A stretch of 64,000 bases of DNA, taken from contig JAJIRX010000859.1 of the NCBI GenBank assembly GCA_023853785.1, forward strand, positions 62,001-126,000. The letters run 5' to 3'. Position 1 is the stretch's first letter; each line of letters opens with the position of its first letter. This document shows, one piece after another, positions 1 through 11,338 of this stretch. The notes under the pieces were generated by a model. The model was given only the letters and a program-made list of their open reading frames with translations. It was not told the DNA's origin and made no database searches. The stretch comes from Psilocybe azurescens. Lineage: Eukaryota; Basidiomycota; Agaricomycetes; Agaricales; Agrocybaceae. The position numbers and the translations under genes were made by a program.

Positions 1-3000
1 GTTTACTGTAGGCTGATAGCCAATATAACGAGATGCTTCTTCTGGCTCGGGTACGCCGCTTCAATGTGAACTAACATTCAGAAAATACATTAACCATTGT
101 GTTCTGCAGAAATCACTTTGAAATGGCACTACTAGTTCAATCTATATTTATGATACTCGCACAGGTTTAATGCTCTCCCGTGCTCATATCTCCATGTTAC
201 TTATGACTTAATTCTCTTAGCTGGTTCTCCTGTATATCTGTATTCTTTACCGCCCTCACATAAGCCCAGAAACTCTCGGTAGCTCCACGCGCCCATTATC
301 ATTCTGGCAGTGGCCAACTTACACTCAATACATCGAATTCCTGGCCGGGCTAATGTAATTGCAACCACATCTTCTTTCTCACAAACTGTACCTAATGATG
401 CTTTCATTCTCGGCAGTCTCTGCCAAGCTATACTGTTTCTCATCTTTGGACAATCAACCACCTTCGTTTCCATCTTGGGATTCGTCGCCCTGGGCCTTGA
501 AAGTACACTTCCCATTCCACAGCTGATCAGGTCTGGGACATTATATATAACCTTCTAGAAGGGCAATGCTGAAAATTTTGTAGTAATTACCGCCAACGTT
601 CCCTTTACGGCTTTCGCATGTCAACTTTGATAGGATGGGTTGGAGGAGATTCATTCAAGTAAGTGCGATCTCATACATCTTTCCAGCTCTCATCTGACGG
701 GAGCTTTCTAGAACTGTCTATTTCTTCCTACAACATACACCCCTTCAGTTCCAGGTCTGCGCCATTTTCCAACTGTCAATCGATCTAGGTGACTGCTTCT
801 CTGTCCCATTTCAAGCTACGCACAGTTTTATTGACTTCATACAGCTATCATCGGACAGCGAATAACATATGGCAACGCGCCTCCCATCTCCGCCATTCTA
901 ACCGAGGAAGATGAGCTAGAACAGGCCCTAGTATTAGGCCAGGAATGAGAACGTCCTTCCCAACGCACTAATACAGCTCTCTTAGATATTCTTCCATACC
1001 TAACCAATGAAAAAGGTGTAGATTATTTATTTACAGAACACGGCTCCCGCGGCACCACGACATCTCACACCGGTACCCATGCTATAGCTGCATGAATGTC
1101 CTAGTTGCTCATAGGCTTGCGAAGTCCTTATGTCCGTGATAGGCAAGGGAATGGAGCGGGTCCACTCTGACGCGGGCCAGGGTCGCCGTTTTCTACCTCA
1201 AGATTTACGTATGCCTGCAAAAGGGGCGAAAGACGGCTTACCCCTTGAGAGGAATCAGACGCGGAAGGGCCATTTCCTGGCGATCGTCGCCCAAATGAGT
1301 TGAGGGCACCGCAGCCTCTGGACCAGAGTCCAACGTATATGGTGATGCTTGTTCTCCTTCGCGGCTTCGATGCTTCTGTCCTCGATATTCTGCTGGCTCG
1401 ACTCAGGCCGTTCTGCCGTGAAAGATGACGGCAACTGCGCTTTTCCGGATGCCCACGCACACTCTTCTTTTCTTTCTCTGGTGTACTCGTTAAAATTTAC
1501 TTCTACTCGGGCCTGACACTAAGAAGCTAAGGTGCTAAAAATATGCAAGGTCCCAACCCCCAGTTGATCAAGAGAGTTGGACATTTTTATTGCCTTCCCG
1601 AAGTGATTGGCGATCCCCAGGCCGTTATGCGTGTACGAAACGCACCATTTATGGTGTGGTGGTGGTTTCTAGAAATCCATTCCTTCCATAGTCTATCTTG
1701 CGACTAAGTCTCTGCGGACTATTTGAAGGACTCCGAGAAAAGCGCGCACCTCCCAACCTATGTATCCCTCGCTTGTGTACTCTAGTGCAGTCAGCTTTCC
1801 AATCTGCCAGAGCTCTCCTTGGAAGTCCAAGCCTTCGTCACTGAATATAATGCAGAGATTCAAGGGTACATGTCTTGGTGTCTCGGACCCTGCAGCACGT
1901 AATTCATTAACATGTGCCACTTTGGCCACCAGATATGCCAATGTATTATATGAAAGGTAACAAGGGAAGTCCTCTATTTCGCTTTCTCAGATGTACGAAC
2001 GGAACCCAGTTCCAGCATTCTACACTGTTGGGGTGCAGTTTGTGGACCGCGATGTGAAGAACTCGGGAAGATGTGGTATTGAGACGAGGTCCAGGATCGG
2101 GTTTATCCTTTGGACCGGGGTAAGCTCTCCTTGAAAAGTATCTGTTATAGTGGACCGTCAGGGTCTCTTTTAGGGATGTCTGAAGTATAATGTATGATAC
2201 ACATCATCAATTCGGAGGAACACAATAATGAGCCGACACTGTAGAAATCCACCAAAGCTGCCGGTTGCAATGCTGGCTCCTCGACAGGAAGGCCATCTTG
2301 TAGACGAGACCCATTATCGAGGAAATTCAAGTGGTCTTGAGATTCATGGCATGCAAAGAAATGATAGAGGCAGGGGGATCAGATTAAATTGAATCGATAC
2401 TCGCTGGGGTACCATACTAGATTCCAGCACTTGTCGAGGCATTCCATCAAACGACTATATGGGAGAACAGTTGGTTGGACTGTAGTAACGACTAGTCATA
2501 TGGGTGGGAGCAATTCCTTTGCTTGTTTGAATTTATTGGTTACTGTGAATGCCATCAATTGTACAGCGATGCACAGTTGGTAATATCAAAAATGGTCCTT
2601 AGATCAATTTGACGAAGTACCTGCACGCCTGTCGAGGGACGTTAGTTAGTCTGCCAGAATAATTAGGCTCCATAAAAAACTCTGTAGTCTACTACATAAT
2701 CCCAGAAAGGACACTATCATTCTTAGTTAATGCAAGGCGGATAACAAGAAACACATTATATCTTCCAGGTGGCTGGGATGACGGTTGATTGAATTCGAGT
2801 GAGCAAGAGCTACCGATAAGTTTGTATTGACTGCGCAGAGACCTGTTTACTGAAACCAAATGGAGATAAAATGACACAGCCGGTTGTTTATATTTAGGAT
2901 CAATCCTTCGCCGCAGGCCGCAGGCCGCAGCCTCAGATTATATGTCGGGATAGTTTTATAAACCTGGAGTGTACCGATAACATTACCTTCCTTGATATAC

Positions 3001-3013
3001 CAATATTCTAGAA
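1..3013. other. Left-hand intergenic region, no convincing gene
   Basis: I find no recognisable gene here. Short open frames exist, for example 201-515 (-, 104 codons from ATG) and 1693-1941 (-, 82 codons, no recognised domain), but they lack family signatures and a convincing intron-linked continuation. A small GC-rich direct repeat (CCGCAGG units) lies at about 2909-2931. Frames at 1693-1941 and 2145-2330 on the minus strand could be leftovers of a decayed gene, but nothing identifies it. Confidence 0.5.
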
Positions 3014-4285
3014 ATGCCAGAGCCTGTGACTGCCACCGCCCAAACTTCAGGTGAAAATGAAAGGGACCTACAAGCGATCCCACTACCGGATTTGACGCTC
3101 GTGCCCGCTTCCAAGGCACAAATTCATGAATCACATAATCGAACATGGACAATGTGGGGTCGGGGTCTACCAAAGGAGAAATTTATGGAAAGAATTTCGA
3201 AGATGTACGAGCACCAGACTGCGACTGATGGAAAAGCGGTTACTTGGTGAGTAGGAGAGGTCCACATAAGTCGAAGTGACCGATTGAATATGTTACTTAG
3301 GGTATTAGTGAGAAGAGAGGATCCTAAAGGACTAGATTTCTTATGTTCTTGCATGACGTGAGTTTTGCTTGGATATAATTATATGGGACCATACTAAAGT
3401 TGATATTCGTAGATTTAAACGAGATGGGTTTGTGGTCGATGCTGGGAGTGACCACTGTGGAAGATCTGTCGTATGCTATGGAGTCGCAGCTGTCTTTACG
3501 GATCCTCGGTATAGGAAGAAAGGATACGCAAAACACATGATGCGACTGTTGCACTGGGTGCTTGCACCTTTCGATGCGCTTCCATCGTTCCCAACAGAAT
3601 TATGGGGGAAAGACCAAAGAAAGAAGACTGGATTGGAGTAGAACAGTATATCGAGGGTCATGGAGGAAATGCAGCATTTTCGGCGCTATACAGCGCAATA
3701 GGGAGCGAACTCTACAAGAAGTGTGGTATGTTACCTGAAGAGGATGGATGGGTTGTGCAGGATCCTGGAACAAACAGATGGAATACGGATTTCATGGAGC
3801 CGTCCGATGGAGAAGACTGGGAGTGGCTTGACTTGAAAGGTGTGAATAAGATATGGAAGGTGGACAGAGAGCTGATGAAAAAGGAAATGGAACAGCCCAA
3901 TCCAATGAAGGCAATATGTGCATTTTTTCCAGACAAAGGCGTCGCAGAATTTCAGATTCTGAAATTGGCCTACTTCTGGAACAAGTTGGATATCAAGCAC
4001 TGGGGAGTCCGCAAAGGTAATGCATTCGCCAGTTGGACGGTGGATTTACAGCCAGATTCATCCTTTGTTGTGGTTATAACGAGACTGAGGGCGGAGAAGA
4101 ACGAGTTTCAGGATCTGCTGAGAGTTATGATTGGGTTTGCAAAGAGGCATGAGATCAAACACTTTAAAATCTGGGGGTTAAAGGAAGAGCTCCGAGAACA
4201 GTTCGTCAAAGCGGAAAAATGCGGCAGTCTTCCTGCTATCAAGTCCTATTCGACTGAATATGAATGGCGCTTCAACGAAAAGTGA
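3014..4285 (+). CDS. LYC1-like lysine/GNAT acetyltransferase, copy A (one frame break)
   Basis: This is a GNAT-fold N-acetyltransferase of the fungal LYC1 type (family knowledge: LYC1 of Yarrowia acetylates lysine for catabolism). The ATG at 3014 opens a first exon ending in the codon for Trp of KAVTW. Two short introns follow, at about 3248-3300 and 3357-3411. The acetyl-CoA motif A is visible as DPRYRKKGYAKHMMRLLHW. The C-terminal half holds LAYFWNKLDIKHWGVRKGNA and ends at the TGA at 4283-4285. The frame is interrupted at the G5 run 3604-3608: with six G the reading continues into ERPKKEDWIGVEQ, matching copy B at 29627-30903, which is intact and reads through. The break is therefore more likely a sequence error than a true truncation, although a decaying duplicate cannot be excluded. 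The substrate is not shown by the sequence. Confidence 0.8.
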
Positions 4286-4650
4286 GTCGTTAATATATGG
4301 TTAGTGGATATAAAGCGCTTGACTGGGGATCCATGTTATTAGGTTTTGCCAGTGTTGAGCACTTTAAATAGGCGTGAATAGGCGTAGTCAGTGTATAAAG
4401 AAGATTTTAATCAACCTGTTGAAAGTGGGATCAAGTACATTTGGGTTATTAGTTCAACTTGTCGGGACTTGAAAAGCCTGTAAAGCGCTTGAACGAAAGT
4501 CCTGAGTCGTGATGCGTGGCTAAGTCTCTAGAAAGTGTGGCTGTATTGGATAGGCGGTGTTGAGCAAATAGCAGCAAACAGGAGCTATAACCTTCATCCC
4601 AACCAGCGCGCAGTCCGTAGCGTCCTCTAGGACCCCTTACCTCTCTCATT
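4286..4650 (+). other. Intergenic spacer between LYC1 copy A and CHC1
   Basis: This 365-base spacer lies between two genes on the same strand. It must hold the acetyltransferase 3' end and the clathrin promoter and 5' leader. A near-direct repeat (ATAGGCGTGAATAGGCGTAG) occurs at about 4369-4388. No further element could be assigned. Confidence 0.4.
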
Positions 4651-7600
4651 ATGGCTGCAGTTGACTCCTCAAAACCGATTGCGTTCTGCGAACATCTACA
4701 ACTCTCAAGCTTGGGTGTCCAACCCGCCTCAATATCTTTCCAGGTGCGTTGACGCGACACATTATTTCGCTTGCGTGTACTCAGTGCCAACTCATGTCTC
4801 CGCTTATCCTCCTAGGTTAGTTATTCGGTGCACCCTAGAATGCTTCATGCACTAACCTTCACTGTACTTGCAGACTTTAACACTAGAGTCTGATCATTTT
4901 ATCTGTATACGCGAAAAAGTTAACGAGCAGGGGCAAGTCGTCATCGTGGACTTGTCAGATGCCAACAATGTCCTCCGTCGCCCAATTTCTGCCGATTCTG
5001 CTATTATGCATCCCAAGCAAAAGATTCTTGCTCTTAAAGGCACGCGAATGTCCTTCTATCTTATTCGTTGTGCTAACTGTGGTAACAGCTGCCCGTACGC
5101 TCCAGATCTTTAACATAGAAACGAAGCAAAAGGTCAAATCACATATCAACAATGAAGACATCGTATTCTGGAAATGGGTGTCAGATACCACTATTGGAAT
5201 GGTGACAGAGACCGCGGTGTATCATTGGACAATTGCGGATCAGACCTCCCCTCCTCAGAAAATCTTTGACCGTCATCCGACACTCGCTGGCTCTCAGATC
5301 ATCAACTATCGCGTCACACCAGACGAGAAATGGCTGGTTCTCATTGGTATCTCTGGAAACACCACCAATCCTTCTGCATTCAAGATCAAGGGGTCAATGC
5401 AGCTGTACAGCAGAGAGCGTGGTGTCAGTCAGCCTATCGAGGGTCACGCTGCCGCATTCGCGGAATTGAAGCTGGACGGCCACCAGAAACCCACGAAGCT
5501 GTTCACATTTGCTGTTAGAACAGCAACGGGCGCAAAGGTTGGTGACTTTCATTCCCCAGTTTGTTATAACGAAACTGACTTTATTGGGACGCAGCTGCAT
5601 GTTGTTGAAATCGACCATCAAGCACCTGACGCTCCTTTCACTAAGAAAGCCGTCGACGTCTACTTTCCCCCTGAAGCAACCAGCGATTTCCCTGTGGCAA
5701 TGCAGGTGTCTAAGAAGCACGGCATCGTCTACCTCGTCACGAAGTTCGGTTTCATCCACCTATACGATCTCGAGTCGGGTGCTTGTGTGTATATGAACCG
5801 TATCTCTGGAGAAACCATCTTCGTCACGGCGGAGCACGAGGCGACAAATGGTATCATTGGTGTTAACAAGAAGGGTCAAGTGCTAAGCGTCAACGTGGAT
5901 GAACAGACCATCATTCCCTACATCCTCACAACCCTTAACAACACCGACCTTGCGTTCAAGCTTGCGAGCCGTGCAAATCTCCCTGGAGCTGACGATCTGT
6001 ATGTCAAACAGTATCAGCAACTTTTCCAATCTGGTCAGTTTGGTGAAGCCGCCAAAGTAGCTGCAAACTCGCCAAGAGTAAGTGCATAACACACTCACTG
6101 TATTCGATCTAAAACTTGAGTGCGCAGGGTATCTTGCGAACAACCGCTGTCATTGAGTCATTCAAACAAGCACCTGCTCCTCCTGGTGGTCTATCTCCTA
6201 TTCTGCAGTACTTTGGTATTCTCCTTGAGAAGGGTGAACTCAACCACTTGGAGTCTCTTGAACTTGCCCGGCCTGTTCTGCAACAAGGAAGGAAGCAGCT
6301 TTTGGAGAAGTGGCTGAAGGAGAACAAAGTAATTATACTTCGCCCTAATACTGTACCCTTGAAATTAACTCCACTTCGTAGTTGACATGCAGCGAGGAAT
6401 TGGGTGACATCGTGCGTCTGCACGACATGACATTGGCCCTCAGTGTCTACCTCCGTGCCAACGTCCCCAGCAAGGTAGTTGCGTGCTTCGCCGAGACTGG
6501 TCAAACGGACAAAATTGTCCTTTACTCGAAGAAAGTAGGATACACACCTGACTATGTGCAACTTTTGCACCACATCATGCGCACGAACCCCGAGAAAGGT
6601 GCCGAGTTTGCCGCTCAGTTAGCAAATGATGAAAGCGGCCCTCTCGTTGATATTGAAAAGGTACGTGTTTTTTTTTTCACTCGTAACTGGGACAATGCTT
6701 AATTTTGACCTCATTTCAGGTTGTCGATATCTTCATGTCGCAAAACATGATTCAACCTGCGACATCTTTCTTGTTGGACGCTTTGAAGGACAACAAGCCC
6801 GAGCAAGGACACCTGCAAACACGCCTCCTCGAACTCAATCTTAATTTTGCGCCACAGGTTGCAGATGCTATTCTTGGTAACGAAATGTTCACCCATTATG
6901 ACCGTCCAAGAATCGCCAACATGTGCGAAAAGGCAGGATTACTGCAACGAGTGTGTTCTTTTCTCTTCCTCCATCTTTCCGCTACATTCCTGAACATCTT
7001 CTCAGGCACTCGAGCACTACGAAGATATCGCTGATATCAAACGCGCTATTGTCCACACCACCGGCCTTACTCCTGAGGTAATTGATTGGAATAACCTCAT
7101 ATTATGTTTGTCATACTAAAGCCTCTTTTTATAATAGTGGTTGGTCAATTACTTCAGCCGTCTGACAACCGAACAATCCATGATCTGCTTGCAAGAGATG
7201 CTCCGCGTCAACATCCGCCAGAATCTCCAAGTCGTCATCCAAATTGCTACCAAATACTCCGATATCTTGGGCCCCATCAAACTCATCGAGATGTTCGAGA
7301 GCTTCAAGACTTTTGAGGGCTTGTACTACTACCTCGGCTCGATCGTCAACCTCAGCCAAGACCCTGAGGTGCACTTCAAATATATCCAGGCAGCCACTCG
7401 CACTGGTCAAATCCGCGAGGTCGAGCGTATCTGCAGGGAGAGCAACTTCTACAACCCCGAGAAGGTCAAGAACTTCCTCAAGGAGGCCAAGCTCGCAGAC
7501 CAACTTCCTTTAATCATCGTGTGTGACCGATTCGACTTCGTCCACGATCTCGTTCTGTATCTGTACCAGAACAACTTGGCGAAGTTCATCGAGGTCTACG

Positions 7601-10600
7601 TGCAGCGGGTCAACTCTGTGCGCACCCCCCAGGTTGTGGGTGGACTTTTGGACGTCGATTGCGATGAGGGGGACGATTAAGAGCTTGTTAAGCTCTGTTA
7701 CGGGCAATTTCCCCATTGACGAGCTGGTGCACGAAGTCGAGCAGCGCAATAGATTAAAATTGATTCTACCCTGGCTCGAGGCCCGCATTCAGGCTGGCAG
7801 CCAGGATTCAGCTATTTTCAATGCTGTTGCCAAAATCTACATTGACAGCAACAACAACCCAGAGCAGTTCCTCAAGGAGAACAATGTAAGTTATTTCTAT
7901 GTGTACTGCTGTACACATTTTGATACTGAATCTTTTCTTAAAGCTCTACGAACCTCTGGTTGTTGGTAAATTCTGCGAGGCGCGCGATCCATACTTAGCA
8001 TACATCGCCTATGCTAAGGGTCTATGCGATGATGAGCTTATTTCCATCACGAATGACAATTCGATGTTCAAGCAGCAAGCCCGTTACCTCATCAAGCGTC
8101 GTCAGCCCGACCTCTGGGCCCAAGTTCTCGTCCAGGAGAATGTCCATCGCCGTGCATTGATTGACCAGGTATGTCTATGTTTCTGTGTCTATCTCTTACA
8201 GATTTCTTACGCAATTTAGCTTGTGGCAACTGCTCTGCCCGAGTGCACAGATCCAGATGACGTTTCCATCACCGTCAAGGCCTTCCTACAAGCTGACCTT
8301 CCAATGGAGCTCATCGAGCTCTTGGAGAAGATCATCATCGAGCCCTCGCCTTTCAGCGACAACAAGAATCTCCAAAATCTCCTTCTCCTCACCGCCATCC
8401 GCGCAGACAAGGGCAAAGTCGTTGGATATATCAACAAGTTGCAAAACTACGACGCGGCTGATATCGCCAGGATTGCTACTGAGCATGGGTTGTTTGAGGA
8501 GGCTTTGACAATTTACAAGAAGCATGAACAGCATGCTATGGCTATCAATGTCCTTGTAGAACATATCGTCTCTATCGATCGTGGTTTGGAGTACGCCAAC
8601 AAGGTCAACCAGCCCGAGGTTTGGAGCCGACTTGCTAAAGCTCAGCTTGATGGCCTTCGCATCAAAGACTCTGTTGGTACGTATTAGAACAAAAAGTTGT
8701 CAATGACCTCATGTTAACTTATTCTCTGTTAGAATCATACATCAAAGCTCAGGATCCGTCCAACTTTGCAGAGGTCATCGAAATTGCTAACCATGCCGGC
8801 AAGCACGACGAGCTCGTCCGATACCTCCAAATGGCTCGCAAGACCCTGCGCGAACCTAAAATCGACACCGAGTTGGCCTACGCCTATGCTAAGACTGACC
8901 GTCTGCACGACATGGAGGACTTCCTCGGCATGACTAATGTTGCTGATATTTTGGAAGTTGGAGAGAAATGTTTCGAAGACGAGCTTTACCAGGCCGCCAA
9001 ACTTCTTTTCACCAGCATTTCGAACTGGGCTCGTTTGGCCACGACCTTGATTTACTTGGGCGAAAACCAGGCCGCTGTGGAAAGTGCACGTAAAGCTGGT
9101 AACACACAGTATGTTGACCTTTGTTCCATCAAGCATTATTTGAAACTCATGATTATTATATAGGGTCTGGAAGCAAGTGCACGCTGCTTGTATTGAGAAG
9201 GGAGAATTCCGCTTGGTATGTGGCTGCTTGCCTTTTCATTTTGTATAATCTTCTGACAAGACGCGTTTCTACAGGCTCAAATTTGTGGCCTCCATATCAT
9301 CGTTCATGCGGTAAGTTAATTCCTGGCTGTCAATCAGCACAGCTACTTAATGTTTTATAGGAAGAACTGTCTGTCCTTATTCAACTTTATGAGCGAAGAG
9401 GTCACTTCGAAGAGATTATTAGTCTCCTCGAAGCTGGTTTGAGCTTGGAGCGTGCTCACATGGGTATCTTCACCGAGCTGTCTATCCTGCTCAGCAAATA
9501 CAAGCCCGCCAAGCGTGAGTTCATCCGCAACCACCTGTCCGTGGCCTATATCTAACATTTTATAGTCATGGAACATCTCAAGCTTTTTGTTGCCCGTATC
9601 AATATCCCCAAGGTTATCAAGGCCACCGAGAAGGCGCATCTCTGGCCAGAACTTGTGTTCTTGTACATCAAATATGATGAGTTTGTACGTCCCCCTTAAA
9701 ACATTTGTATTCTCAAGCGCTGATCCCTTGTTATTGACGTAGGATAATGCAGCTCTTGCCATGATTGAACGGTCAGCCGACGCTTGGGAACATAATCAAT
9801 TCAAGGATGTCATTGTCCGTGCTGCTAATGTTGAAATGTATGTTTAATTCTTTACTTGGATTTCAATTTATCCCTAAACTTGCGAAATAGTTACTACAAG
9901 GCTTTGACATTCTACCTTCAAGAACAACCCACTCTCCTGACCGATCTTCTCACTGTTCTCATCCCTCGGATAGATCACAGCCGAGTAGTGCGCACTTTCA
10001 GGCAGATCGATCACATTCCCCTCATTCGCTCGTATCTCATCGCTGTCCAACATGTAAGTCTCTTACATTTCTTTCCTATTGGGTACGTTTCTTAAATTCG
10101 AATTTAGTTCAACCTCGAAGCTGTCAATGATGCATACAATGATCTCTTAATCGAAGAGGAGGATTACAAAACCCTTCGCGACTCGATCGACAGCTTTGAC
10201 AATTTCAACAACATCAGTCTGGCCAAACGTCTTGAGAAACACGAACTCCTCGAGTTCCGTCGATTGGCCGCTCATCTTTATAAGGTATGCCCATTTAGCG
10301 GTGTTCGTTTTTCGTCAGTCGCTCATAACATACTTGTAGAAAAATGCTCGCTGGGAAGAGTCAATATCCCTTTCGAAACAGGACAAACTGTACAAAGACG
10401 CCATGATCACTGCTTCTGCTTCCGGTTCAACAGAGGTTGCCGAGGAACTGCTCTCATACTTCGTCGACATCGGAAATAAAGAGTGCTTCGCCGCCCTACT
10501 ATACATCTGTTTCGATCTTCTCCGTTCGGATGTCGTTGAAGAATTATCATGGCAACATGGATTAAACGACTTTTACATGCCATATAAAATCCAAGTGCAG

Positions 10601-10857
10601 CGATCACTAGTAGAGAAGGTACGTTTACCTCTTTCATAAATTTTCATATATCTAACGTTTTTATAGCTGGCACAATTGGAAAAAGAAGTCAAGGAGCGAT
10701 CTAAGAAAGATGCCCAAAAGAGCAGATCGAATCTGAAGCACCCATAATCAACCCAGGAGGCTTTGGTAATGGGCTCCTTCTGACCAACGGGATCGTGGGA
10801 CAAGCACCTTCAATGAACGGAATGATGCCGGCCATGACAGGGTATGGGGGTTATTGA
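4651..10857 (+). CDS. CHC1: Clathrin heavy chain, 20 exons, two single-base frame breaks
   Basis: Clathrin heavy chain forms the triskelion coat of endocytic and trans-Golgi vesicles. The protein starts [20 protein letters not shown] and continues with [15 protein letters not shown] of the N-terminal beta-propeller. Further on come the clathrin repeats, for example [11 protein letters not shown] and [18 protein letters not shown]. Exons: 4651-4743, 4874-5039, 5089-6077, 6128-6328, 6382-6660, 6720-6950, 7006-7077, 7138-7885, 7944-8168, 8220-8676, 8734-9108, 9164-9215, 9275-9310, 9361-9514, 9566-9684, 9743-9837, 9891-10053, 10108-10284, 10340-10618, 10667-10857. Intron 2 (5040-5088) has GC-AG ends. 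The frame breaks twice. The run 7668-7672 has five G where DVDCDEGTIK needs four. The run 10716-10719 has four A where five let the tail continue to [10 protein letters not shown] and end GYGGY at 10857. The expected length is about 1,680 residues, normal for the family. Confidence 0.97.
5040..5088 (+). other. Non-canonical GC-AG intron in CHC1
   Basis: The exon ends CTTAAAG and the next begins CTGCCCGTACG, giving the conserved [11 protein letters not shown]. The 49-base segment between begins GCACGC and ends ACAG. Its length is not a multiple of three, so it must be removed. No GT donor nearby restores the conserved reading. Confidence 0.85.
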
Positions 10858-10935
10858 TTTCGCTTTCTTTGTCGTAACTGTATAGCCGGATGTATAATGT
10901 TTTGTTTTAATCGGATAATCCTTGTTTTGTTTCTC
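10858..10935 (+). repeat. CHC1 3' flank, copy 1 of a duplicated segment
   Basis: The sequence just after the clathrin stop codon (TTTCTTTGTCGTAACTGTAT and the following bases up to the TTAATCGGATAATCC block) recurs in degenerate but clear form at 14237-14312. Both copies run in the same direction and flank the DNA2 remnant. Confidence 0.8.
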
Positions 10936-11338
10936 TATTTTATCTATCTATGGTGCAGTGCAATTGTGCGCAGGACATATTTGAATCGTTAACCACTAGC
11001 ACGAGGTCAACGATTTTCTCGCGGAAGGTGCAAAGAGATGAATTTCATGGCCCATTCATGCAAGACATTGATTTCATTTGAGACGATTTCTGGACAGCAG
11101 AACCCTCACCACCAAGGCAGAACCGAAATCAAACCAGGTCGTAACCGGGATCCGAATGAGGCCTTAGTGGACATGGTAATTAGAATACATAGGCTATAAA
11201 CTAACTCTAACACTTGCGAAAAAATACAACGATAGCGATATGATAACACGGATACGAAAATCTACAAACTACGCACAACAATAGAAAGCAGTACTTCAGA
11301 ATCCGAGTCCCTGGGGATCGATGAAGGCTGAGTAACTA
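10936..11338. other. Intergenic, CHC1 downstream
   Basis: About 400 bases between the clathrin 3' flank and the end of the DNA2 remnant. I see no ORF, repeat or RNA signal of note. Confidence 0.4.

Noticed and set aside
1128..1460. Minus-strand 110-codon Arg/Ser-rich frame
   Set aside because: Biased composition, no domain, no splice-linked continuation.
7104..8437. Several 70-150 codon frames on both strands
   Set aside because: All are other-frame or antisense readings of clathrin heavy-chain exons; only the piece downstream of the G-run break is truly coding, and it is included in CHC1.
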